From: an uncultured Gemmatimonadota bacterium
Lineage (GTDB): Bacteria > Gemmatimonadota > Gemmatimonadetes > Gemmatimonadales > Gemmatimonadaceae
DNA: 5,398 nucleotides
Reading direction: 5' to 3'
NCBI GenBank assembly: GCA_946479015.1
Contig: CAMLEQ010000285.1
Coordinates: 1 to 5,398, forward strand
The notes under the pieces were generated by a model, which was not told where the DNA came from, did not search any database, and saw only the letters and a program-made list of their open reading frames with translations. Below are positions 1 through 5,398 of the stretch, piece after piece (the stretch's first letter is position 1; each line of letters begins with the position of its first letter). The translations under genes and the position numbers were made by a program.

Positions 1-319
1 CGCCGGGGATGAAGGAGAGCTGCGGGATCTTCGCCTGCACGCACATCATGAAGGCGACCACGCCCACCATCACCGCGATCACCGGGACGCCGCCCCCCAA
101 TTTGCCGGCCACGAACAGCGCCACGAACGCCCAGAACACGCCGGAGAGGTTCGACGCGAGCGTCTTGAGGAGGCCGTCGGTCTTGCCGCCGGCGGCGAAG
201 AAGGTGCCCCAGGCGACGATCCCCGCCCACACCGGGAGTGCCCCGGGCCCGAGCGCGATGTAGGTCCAGATGGCGATGAGGACACCGATGCTCAGCCCGA
301 GCGCGATCAGCATGTCCAT
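1..319 (-). CDS. DUF1097 family integral membrane protein (5' part only)
   Basis: I read this frame directly from the reverse strand. It is open from the ATG at 319 to the window edge, giving 106 residues, and the stop lies outside the window. The protein starts MDMLIALGLSIG and is almost entirely hydrophobic. Membrane-spanning stretches are visible at about residues 4-23, 30-43, 58-72 and 78-95. The pattern matches the DUF1097 family (E. coli YcdZ is a member): a Gly-rich turn (AAGGKTDGLLKT, 42-53), a segment SNLSGVFWAFVAL (56-68), and the family's strong CVQAK...LSFIPG block at 93-106. YcdZ is about 160 residues long, so roughly a third is missing here. The family's function is not established; it is an inner-membrane protein of unknown substrate. 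A second ATG at 313 (residue 3) is an equally possible start. The gene is divergent from the S46 peptidase. Confidence 0.82.
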   Translation of the reverse strand, partial: MDMLIALGLSIGVLIAIWTYIALGPGALPVWAGIVAWGTFFAAGGKTDGLLKTLASNLSGVFWAFVALFVAGKLGGGVPVIAVMVGVVAFMMCVQAKIPQLSFIPG

Positions 320-687
320 ACGGCCCCCTTGGGGTTGGTGATGAATGCAACAACGCCCCTGGCGCGAGCCTGAAGGCCCGCGCTAGAGGCGCGCTCGACG
401 AAACCCATCACCCTGTACTTCGATGTCACGCGGCACCTGTCCGCTCCCGTGTACGAGAGGCTCCGGCGACCGGCGTGGAACGCTCTACCCTAGGGCCATC
501 CGCCAGGCGCGTCAAGCGCGGCATGCCGACGTCTCCATGCTGGATTCCCCGACGCGCGCCGGCGGCGGGCGCCCGCTCCACCATGCCCGCGGCACGCCGC
601 GTGCTCGCAAGACAGGCGCTCCCGGCCGGCGCACCGGCGCCGCGCCAGCACGCCGGCTCACCCTCACGGGGAACGATCCCGCCGCGC
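320..687. other. Divergent intergenic region, no gene seen
   Basis: These 368 bases separate the divergent DUF1097 and S46 genes, so promoters for both should lie here. I searched both strands for -35/-10 pairs, operators and riboswitch-like structure and found nothing convincing. Open frames cross the region on both strands, but they translate to Arg/Ala/Pro/Gly-rich sequence typical of chance open frames in GC-rich DNA. The frame of the peptidase itself stays open back to an ATG at 475. That 71-residue extension is basic and low in complexity, and it would bury the lipoprotein signal inside the protein. Confidence 0.6.
324..330 (-). promoter_or_regulatory. Ribosome-binding site of the DUF1097 gene
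   Basis: Read on the minus strand the bases are AAGGGGG. They lie 4 nt before the ATG at 319 and 10 nt before the ATG at 313. The match to the anti-Shine-Dalgarno sequence is partial (AAGG plus a G run), so it supports a start here but does not decide between the two Met codons. Confidence 0.5.
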
Positions 688-2871
688 ATGCGCACCAACG
701 TTCCGTGGCTCCGCCTCGCCGCTCCGCTCGCGCTGGGCGCGCTCCTCTCGGCGTGCGCCTCCTCCGCCGGGCGCGGCACGCCGTCGCAGGCACCCTCCGC
801 TCCCGCCACGCCCGCACCCGCCGCCGCTCCCGCGGCGAGTCCTCCCGAGTCCACGCTCCTCCGCGGATTCGGGACGATGTGGACGTTCGACAATCCGCCC
901 ACCGCGTACTGGAAGCAGCGCTACGGCTTCGCCCCCGACCGCGCCTGGCTCGATCACGTGCGCCTCGCCGCCGTGCGCCTCCCCCAGTGCTCCGCATCGC
1001 TCGTCTCCGCGCGCGGGCTGGTGATGACCAACCACCACTGCGGCCGCGATTGCAGCGCCGCCGTCTCTCCGCGCGACTCGAACTACGTGGAGACGGGCTT
1101 CGTCGCCGCATCGCTCGCCGATGAGAAGCGCTGCCCCGGCTTCCACGTGGACCAGCTCGAATCCATCCAGGACGTGACCGCGCGCGTGCAGGGCGCGATG
1201 ACCGGCCGCACGCTCCTGGACCAGGCGCGCCAGCGCGACGAGCAGATCCACGCCATCGAGTCGGAGTGCGAGCAGCGGACGAAGCTCCTCTGCCAGGTGG
1301 TCACGCTCTACGAGGGCGGGCGCTACTCGCTCTACCGCTATCGCCGCTACGACGACATCCGGCTGGTGATGGCGCCCGAGAAGAACATCGCCTACTTCGG
1401 CGGCGATCCCGACAACTTCACCTACCCGCGCTACGATCTGGATCTCACCCTGCTCCGCGTCTACGACCACGACGCGCCGCTCTCCACCACGGACTACCTG
1501 CACTGGAGCAGCGCCGGCGCGCGGCCGGGAGAGCTGGTGTTCGTGATCGGCAACCCCGGCTCCACCAACCGCCTGCTCACCGTGGCGCAGCTCGAGTACC
1601 TGCGCGACGTGCAGTACCCCGCGCAACTCTCCGCCGTCGACCGCATCCTCCGCGCGCTGCGCGCGGACTCGGCGCGCAGCCCGGAGCGGGCGCGCGCGCT
1701 CCAGAACGAGATCTTCGAGTACGCCAACGCGCAGAAGGCGTGGACGGGGGAGTACGCCGGGCTGCGCGACACCGCCCTCATGGACCGCAAGCGCGCGCTC
1801 GAGCGCGCCTTCCGCGGGCACGTGGAGGCGAGTGCCGCGCTGCGCCAGCGCTACGGCTCCGCGTGGGACCAGATCGCGTCCGCCATGCACGAGATGTCGA
1901 GCCAATCCAGCCGCCTCAAGTGGTCCGGGCTCGGCGGCTACGGCGCCACGCTGGGAGAGCTCGCGAAGGCCATCGTGCGCGTGGCGGAGGTGCAGTCGCT
2001 CCCCGACTCCGCGCGCCCTGAGGAGCTGCGCGGCGCGGCGCTCGACTCCGTGCGCCAGTTGATCGAGGGCGACGTTCCCATCGACACCGCCACCGAGCGG
2101 GCGCTGCTCGTGGAGCGGCTGCGCGCCATGGAGCGCGAGCTCGCTCCTGGCGATCCCATCCGCCGCGCCTGGCTCGACGACCAGACGCCCGAGCAGGCCG
2201 CGCAGCGGCTGGTGGGCGGCACGAGGATCGGAAGCCCCGCCGAGCGGCAGCGCCTGCTCGAGGGCGGCAAGGCCGCCGTCGCCGCGTCCACCGATCCGTA
2301 CATCGTGCTCGCGCGCACGCTCGACCCCATCAACCAGCAGCTCCAGCAGCGCGCGGACCAGCTCCAGGCCACGGTGGAGGCGAACGAGCAGAAGATCGGC
2401 CAGGCGCTGTTCGCCGTGTACGGCACGTCCATCCCCCCCGACGCCACCTTCACCCTCCGCATCACCGATGGCGTGGTGAAGGGCTACCCGATGAACGGCA
2501 CCGTCGCCCCGCCGCACACCACCTTCTACGGGCTGTACGACCGGTCCGCGGCGTTCGGCGACCATCCGCCGTTCGCCATCCCCGCGCGCTGGCAGAAGGG
2601 GGAGAGCCGCCTCGACCTCGCCACGCCGTTCGACCTCGTGTCCACCAGCGACATCATCGGGGGCAACTCCGGGAGCCCGATGGTGAACCGGAAGGGAGAG
2701 GTGGTGGGGCTGATCTTCGATGGGAACATCGAGTCGCTCCCCAACAACTTCTTCTACACCGACAGCGTCGCGCGCGCGGTGAGCGTGGACTCGCGCGCCA
2801 TCGTCGAGGCGCTGCGCCGGATGTACGACGCGCAGCGCATCGCCGACGAACTGGTGGGGGCGGTGCCCTGA
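688..2871 (+). CDS. S46 family dipeptidyl-peptidase (DPP7-type), lipoprotein
   Basis: A 727-residue serine exopeptidase of family S46, the usual length for the family. These enzymes release dipeptides from peptide N-termini in the periplasm or at the cell surface. I chose the ATG at 688 because it gives a lipoprotein signal: MRTNVPWLRL, a hydrophobic core, then lipobox LSAC with Cys23. Residues 33-56 are an Ala/Pro linker. Catalytic motifs are intact: TNHHCG at 114-119 (probably His117, by analogy with AAHC of chymotrypsin), Asp252 in PRYDLDLTLLR, and Ser661 in GGNSGSP (658-664). The N-terminal amine-binding residues of S46 align with Asn243 and Asp678, but the usual Trp after the Asn is Phe244. 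Gly679 (FDGN) occupies the position where DPP11 has the Arg that selects Asp/Glu, so a DPP7-like preference for hydrophobic residues is inferred. The helical domain of the family corresponds to about 330-620. A GGGGA 15 nt upstream is a poor Shine-Dalgarno match. A start at 475 is possible but unlikely. Confidence 0.93.
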   Translation: MRTNVPWLRLAAPLALGALLSACASSAGRGTPSQAPSAPATPAPAAAPAASPPESTLLRGFGTMWTFDNPPTAYWKQRYGFAPDRAWLDHVRLAAVRLPQCSASLVSARGLVMTNHHCGRDCSAAVSPRDSNYVETGFVAASLADEKRCPGFHVDQLESIQDVTARVQGAMTGRTLLDQARQRDEQIHAIESECEQRTKLLCQVVTLYEGGRYSLYRYRRYDDIRLVMAPEKNIAYFGGDPDNFTYPRYDLDLTLLRVYDHDAPLSTTDYLHWSSAGARPGELVFVIGNPGSTNRLLTVAQLEYLRDVQYPAQLSAVDRILRALRADSARSPERARALQNEIFEYANAQKAWTGEYAGLRDTALMDRKRALERAFRGHVEASAALRQRYGSAWDQIASAMHEMSSQSSRLKWSGLGGYGATLGELAKAIVRVAEVQSLPDSARPEELRGAALDSVRQLIEGDVPIDTATERALLVERLRAMERELAPGDPIRRAWLDDQTPEQAAQRLVGGTRIGSPAERQRLLEGGKAAVAASTDPYIVLARTLDPINQQLQQRADQLQATVEANEQKIGQALFAVYGTSIPPDATFTLRITDGVVKGYPMNGTVAPPHTTFYGLYDRSAAFGDHPPFAIPARWQKGESRLDLATPFDLVSTSDIIGGNSGSPMVNRKGEVVGLIFDGNIESLPNNFFYTDSVARAVSVDSRAIVEALRRMYDAQRIADELVGAVP

Positions 2872-2875
2872 GCGG

Positions 2876-2903
2876 GGGGAGCGCGGCCACCGCGTGGCTC
2901 CCC
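2876..2903 (+). terminator. Hairpin after the S46 gene, possible terminator
   Basis: It starts 4 nt after the TGA of the peptidase gene. GGGGAGC (2876-2882) pairs with GCTCCCC (2897-2903). Inside, GCGG (2883-2886) pairs with CCGC (2890-2893) around a CCA loop, leaving a 3-nt bulge (2894-2896). There is no T-run after it, so intrinsic termination would be weak. It could instead protect the mRNA 3' end. Confidence 0.45.
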
Positions 2904-2920
2904 GCACAGGTGGCGCGCGA

Positions 2921-2929
2921 TGCTATCTT
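2921..2929 (+). promoter_or_regulatory. Putative extended -10 promoter of the zinc-ribbon gene
   Basis: TGCTATCTT is an extended -10 element (TG, one base, then TATCTT) and one of the few AT-rich spots in a GC-rich gap. No recognisable -35 lies 16-18 nt upstream, which is tolerable for an extended -10. Transcription would begin at about 2935-2937 and leave a 5' leader of about 73 nt before the ATG at 3009. That would exclude the in-frame GTG at 2910 as the start. Confidence 0.4.
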
Positions 2930-3008
2930 GGTGACACCGCGCCGGCGGCCTCAGCTCCCGGGGCCGCCGCGCCCGGCGTCCACCCCCGCACCCACGCACA
3001 CCGATCAG

Positions 3009-3476
3009 ATGAACCCGAACGAGCCGTTCGACTCCGAGTCAGAGGCGACAGCCGCCGCACCGAGCTGCCCCAAGTGTCACGGGCCGATGTGGGACAACCG
3101 CGCATCGAAGCGCAACCCGAAGGCGCCCGACTTCAAGTGCAAGGACAAGAGCTGCGACGGCGTCATCTGGCCGCCGCGTGGCGCGGCGGCCGCGGCGGGC
3201 GCTGCGGGAGCGGCCGGTACAGCGAGCGCGCAGGATGCGGGCTCGAGTCCCTCCTGCCCCATCTGCGGCGGCCCCATGTGGGACGACCGCGCGACCAAGC
3301 GCAATCCGCGCGCGCCCGACTTCAAGTGCAAGAACAAGCCGCGCGTTCGCGGCGGGCCGGGGTGCGAGGGCGTGATCTGGCCGCCGCGCGATGGCTCGAC
3401 GCGCTCCTACGCCCCACCGGCCGCCCAGCCGGCGCGCCCTGCCGCGCCCCCACCCCCGCCGCCGGTAGACGATTAG
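3009..3476 (+). CDS. Tandem zinc-ribbon protein, stop just before an SSB-like tail
   Basis: A 155-residue soluble protein of unknown function starting MNPNEPFDSE. It has an acidic, Ser/Ala-rich N-terminus (1-18), zinc ribbon 1 (Cys20, 23, 44, 49; CX2C-X20-CX4C), an Ala/Gly linker (58-80), zinc ribbon 2 (Cys83, 86, 107, 119; CX2C-X20-CX11C) and a Pro/Ala tail ending PPPPPPVDD. The ribbons share GPMWD(N/D)RA, KRNP(K/R)APDFKCK and GVIWPPR, a zinc-ribbon type I recall in uncharacterised bacterial and phage proteins. I chose the ATG at 3009 because the frame upstream, back to the GTG at 2910, is low-complexity Pro/Arg and lies over the likely promoter. No Shine-Dalgarno sequence precedes 3009. The reading frame continues beyond the TAG at 3474 into a sequence ending DDDLPF, so the annotated protein may be a truncated 175-residue product. 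A role on single-stranded DNA is inferred only. Confidence 0.8.
   Translation: MNPNEPFDSESEATAAAPSCPKCHGPMWDNRASKRNPKAPDFKCKDKSCDGVIWPPRGAAAAAGAAGAAGTASAQDAGSSPSCPICGGPMWDDRATKRNPRAPDFKCKNKPRVRGGPGCEGVIWPPRDGSTRSYAPPAAQPARPAAPPPPPPVDD
3063..3386 (+). repeat. Internal duplication: two zinc-ribbon units
   Basis: Unit 1 (3063-3176) and unit 2 (3252-3386) encode the same domain, in the same frame, within one gene. A stretch of 21 bases is identical between them (3123-3143 and 3312-3332), and most other differences are silent or conservative. Unit 2 carries an extra 7 codons (PRVRGGP region) between its third and fourth cysteines. The units are separated by 75 bases coding for an Ala/Gly-rich linker. 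This points to duplication within the gene followed by limited divergence. Confidence 0.85.
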
Positions 3477-3536
3477 CCCCCGCCCGACGATCGCGACGCG
3501 CCGTTCTTCGAGGAGGACGACGACCTCCCGTTCTGA
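3477..3536 (+). other. In-frame post-stop tail encoding an SSB-like acidic tip
   Basis: Directly after the TAG of the zinc-ribbon gene, the same frame stays open for 19 codons and ends at TGA (3534-3536). It reads PPPDDRDAPFFEEDDDLPF. The last six residues are the C-terminal tip of many bacterial SSB proteins (DDDIPF in E. coli, DDDLPF in others), which binds DNA-repair and replication partners. The stretch continues the Pro/Asp character of the residues before the stop (PPPPPPVDD) and has no start codon of its own. I read it as the original C-terminus of the zinc-ribbon protein, cut off by one amber codon. An unrelated ssb remnant is less likely, because the frame and composition run on without a break. 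Confidence 0.7.
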
Positions 3537-3547
3537 CGGCCGGGTAA

Positions 3548-3574
3548 AGCGCCGGCGGCGAAGCCGCCGGCGCT
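3548..3574. terminator. Bidirectional hairpin between convergent genes
   Basis: A perfect 12-bp inverted repeat (3548-3559 and 3563-3574) with a 3-nt loop (GAA on the plus strand). It lies 11 nt after the TGA that ends the post-stop tail of the zinc-ribbon gene, and 16 nt beyond the stop of the minus-strand Omp85-like gene. On the minus strand the hairpin is followed by TTTACC, a short T-run, so it fits better as the terminator of that gene. On the plus strand no T-run follows. Confidence 0.75.
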
Positions 3575-3590
3575 CCACCGCCCGGGTGCA

Positions 3591-5384
3591 TCACTGCCAC
3601 GGCGCGACGAGCGTGGGGAACCCTCCCGCGCGCACCCGGGCGATGTCTCCCGGCTCGTTCCAGAACTGCCGCGAGCGGTTCCCCACGCTCAGCAGGAGCT
3701 GCAGCTTCCCGCCCGCGCTCTTCGTCACCGGCACCGCGATGTCCGCGCGGATGAGCTGACGCGACTCCGGCGGGATCGCCATCAACAGGCTCACGCCCAC
3801 GCTCCCGCGCACGCCGGTGTCCTCACCGAACGGCACGTTCCCCGCCCACATCTTGCCGAGGTCGGTGAACGCCGCGAACCCCCACGTCGCGTGCGACGTC
3901 ACGTGGCCGCGCACCCACCGCTGCTCCAGCCGGAGCACCGCGCGCTCCGCGCCCGCGATGCGCGAGTCGCCGAAGCCGCGCAGCCCCCCGCGCGAATCGC
4001 GGAAGGTGAGCTGGAAGGGGATGCGCTCCCGCTGCGCCCCCGAGTACTCGCCGGAGGCGATGAACGTCTGCGTCGCCGACGTCTTGAGGTACCACGCGAG
4101 CCGGCCGCTCGTGACGATGTCCCCCCACCGCCCCACCGTCCGGTCGCGCCGCGCCTCGCTCCGCACGCGCATCCCCACGAACGAGTGCGGCGTGCCCACG
4201 CCGCCGTACACATCGGCGCCGGCGAACCAGTCGCGGTCGCTCCCGCCGAACCAGGAGATGCTGCGCCCCACCTGCGCGGCGATCTGCACGCCGCGCGCGA
4301 TGTCCTGCTCGCCGGTGAGCGCGTCGAAGCCGCGCGCGCGCACGAAGCTCAGCAGGCGGACGCCGCCGAGCGCCGATAGGCGCGTGTTGCGGACGGGCGG
4401 ATACGCCGAGGCGAGCGCGAAGGTGCTGTCGGGGACGAAGCCGGAGTCGGAGATGATCACCCCCGCGTCGGCGGGGTCGATGTGCTCGTGGGTGAGCCCG
4501 GCGCCCGCGTAGACGCCGCTGTTGGCGCCGGCGATGCGGAACACGCCGGCCACGTCGAACAGCCGTCGGACCAGGCCGAGCGACAGCGCGTCCCCCTCCG
4601 GGCGCAGGAACGACTGATAGCCCTGGATGTCGCTCACGCCGATGTGCCAGGCGTCGCGCTGCAGCGTCGTGTAGAAGGGGTGCGCGAAGCCGGCGCTCAG
4701 CTCGTGCGCCACGGGGTGACGCTCGGCGATGAGCGTGAGCGTGTACGGGCGCTGGAACACGTGGAAGTGCTCGAACTGCGCGCCGAAGCCGGTGCGGTAG
4801 GCGAAGCCGCGCTCCCAGCTGAGCGCGCCGTACACCCCCTCCCCCGCGATGTTGGCGTTGCCCAGGCGGAGCGAGGTGATCCCATCGCTCCCCACGCTGC
4901 CGCCGATCACCAGCGGCACCTCGTCCACCGTCCGCACCTGCACGTGCACCGTGCCGCCGCTGTCCGGGTACGCGATCACCGAGGCATCGGCGATGAACGG
5001 CTGCGCGCGCAGCACGCGCGCGCTCTCCTGCCGCGCGAACTCGGTGCACCGCTTCCCTTCCTCGAGCTGAAGGTACGACTTCACCACGCGCGGCTCGGTG
5101 TTGGCATACGTGAGCAGCGAGCGCACCACCGTGCGTGGGATGAAGCCGCGCGTCTTCTCCATGATCGCCGGCTCCTGCGGCACGATCACGATGCGGCTGA
5201 TCGTCTGCCCCGTGCAGGGGACGCCCATCCCCATCGAGTCGCGGGCTGGCACCACGTCGCGCGCGGGGGTGGGCGCGCCGCGCGCGCGCGTGGTGTCGCG
5301 AACGCCCGTGGTGTCCTGCGCCGCGACGGCGTACAGGGGGAAGGCCGTCCACAGTGCAACGGTGCAGAACAGCGTCGGCCGCAC
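3591..5384 (-). CDS. BamA/TamA-like (Omp85) outer-membrane protein, one POTRA domain
   Basis: A 597-residue protein with a Sec signal peptide (MRPTLFCTVALW..., AVA at 19-21, likely cleaved near residue 21 or 22) and a Thr/Arg/Ala-rich spacer. A POTRA-like domain lies at about 59-157: ISRIVIV, then VVKSYLQLEEGKRC, SARVLRAQPFIADASVIAY, and GTVHVQVRTVDE. A beta-barrel follows from about 160. The barrel begins LRLGNANIAGEGVYG, like BamA first strands, and contains GLRGF (467-471), the (V/L)RGF motif of Omp85 loop 6. The Omp85 superfamily inserts or exports proteins at the outer membrane. With a single POTRA this is not canonical BamA (usually five) and the substrate is unknown. The last clear strand, LQLLLSVGNRSRQFW, ends at 575 and 22 residues follow, unusual for a barrel that normally ends in Phe or Trp. 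Cys57 and Cys113 could form a periplasmic disulfide. The start is GTG, supported by the Shine-Dalgarno sequence. Confidence 0.85.
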   Translation of the reverse strand: MRPTLFCTVALWTAFPLYAVAAQDTTGVRDTTRARGAPTPARDVVPARDSMGMGVPCTGQTISRIVIVPQEPAIMEKTRGFIPRTVVRSLLTYANTEPRVVKSYLQLEEGKRCTEFARQESARVLRAQPFIADASVIAYPDSGGTVHVQVRTVDEVPLVIGGSVGSDGITSLRLGNANIAGEGVYGALSWERGFAYRTGFGAQFEHFHVFQRPYTLTLIAERHPVAHELSAGFAHPFYTTLQRDAWHIGVSDIQGYQSFLRPEGDALSLGLVRRLFDVAGVFRIAGANSGVYAGAGLTHEHIDPADAGVIISDSGFVPDSTFALASAYPPVRNTRLSALGGVRLLSFVRARGFDALTGEQDIARGVQIAAQVGRSISWFGGSDRDWFAGADVYGGVGTPHSFVGMRVRSEARRDRTVGRWGDIVTSGRLAWYLKTSATQTFIASGEYSGAQRERIPFQLTFRDSRGGLRGFGDSRIAGAERAVLRLEQRWVRGHVTSHATWGFAAFTDLGKMWAGNVPFGEDTGVRGSVGVSLLMAIPPESRQLIRADIAVPVTKSAGGKLQLLLSVGNRSRQFWNEPGDIARVRAGGFPTLVAPWQ

Positions 5385-5388
5385 GGAA

Positions 5389-5394
5389 CCTCCC
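5389..5394 (-). promoter_or_regulatory. Ribosome-binding site fixing the GTG start of the Omp85-like gene
   Basis: Read on the minus strand the bases are GGGAGG, 4 nt before the GTG at 5384. This is the strongest Shine-Dalgarno match in the window. Together with the signal peptide that begins at this GTG, it decides the start codon. The promoter lies beyond the window edge. Confidence 0.75.
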
Positions 5395-5398
5395 GCCG

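Noticed and set aside
9..285. Open frames on both strands overlapping the left edge (plus-strand 9-263, minus-strand 79-285)
   Set aside because: They are shadows of the DUF1097 frame, which runs off the edge. Only that frame gives a recognisable hydrophobic family pattern.
463..491. Possible promoter for the S46 gene with TACCCT at 486-491
   Set aside because: No -35-like sequence lies at the right distance, and the -10 match is weak.
423..1124. Plus-strand 233-residue open frame
   Set aside because: Arg/Ala-rich chance frame overlapping the S46 gene out of phase, with no domain pattern.
664..2907. Long minus-strand open frame of 747 residues opposite the S46 gene
   Set aside because: It is antisense to a gene with intact catalytic motifs, and its translation is His/Arg/Val/Gly-rich. 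Long antisense frames are expected in GC-rich coding DNA.
3477..3536. The DDDLPF tail as a remnant of a separate ssb gene
   Set aside because: No OB-fold coding sequence or start codon lies nearby, and the tail is in the same frame and of the same Pro/Asp composition as the end of the zinc-ribbon protein. A single interrupted gene is simpler.
3823..5352. Minus-strand 509-residue open frame overlapping the Omp85-like gene
   Set aside because: Shadow frame with extreme Arg/Ala/Gly/His content. The 597-residue frame has the signal peptide, POTRA-like domain, GLRGF motif and Shine-Dalgarno sequence.
1..5398. CRISPR array, tRNA, rRNA, insertion sequence or attachment site
   Set aside because: I saw no regularly spaced repeats, no cloverleaf-like or rRNA-like sequence, no transposase frame and no terminal inverted repeats.

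Overview
The window is very GC-rich, and coding strands use G or C at most third codon positions. Nothing in it names the species. A diderm bacterium is required: one gene encodes an Omp85-type outer-membrane barrel, and another encodes a lipoprotein peptidase of family S46, a family restricted to Gram-negative-type bacteria. Gemmatimonadota is my best guess from base composition plus this gene mix. It is an inference and I could not test it.

Layout. (1) Bases 1-319, minus strand: the first 106 residues of a DUF1097 integral membrane protein, whose 3' end runs off the window. (2) Bases 320-687: the divergent intergenic region, with a ribosome-binding site for DUF1097 and otherwise nothing I can name. 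(3) Bases 688-2871, plus strand: a complete S46 dipeptidyl-peptidase of DPP7 type with a lipoprotein signal. A GC-rich hairpin follows directly. (4) Bases 3009-3476, plus strand: a small protein with two zinc ribbons, probably with its own promoter at about 2921-2929. (5) Bases 3477-3536: an uninterrupted in-frame continuation beyond the TAG stop of gene 4. It encodes a Pro/Asp-rich stretch ending in the acidic tip DDDLPF, which matches the C-terminal protein-interaction tip of single-stranded DNA-binding protein (SSB). (6) Bases 3548-3574: a perfect 12-bp hairpin between the two convergent genes. (7) Bases 3591-5384, minus strand: a complete BamA/TamA-like outer-membrane protein with one POTRA-like domain, a GTG start and a clear Shine-Dalgarno sequence.

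The genes do not look like one operon: strand changes and hairpins separate them. The peptidase and the Omp85-like protein are both cell-envelope proteins, but there is no evidence that they cooperate. The most interesting point is gene 4. A double zinc-ribbon protein without an OB fold appears to have been built with an SSB-like tip, and a single in-frame amber codon now separates the body from the tip. This may be a recent mutation, a sequencing error or a readthrough site.
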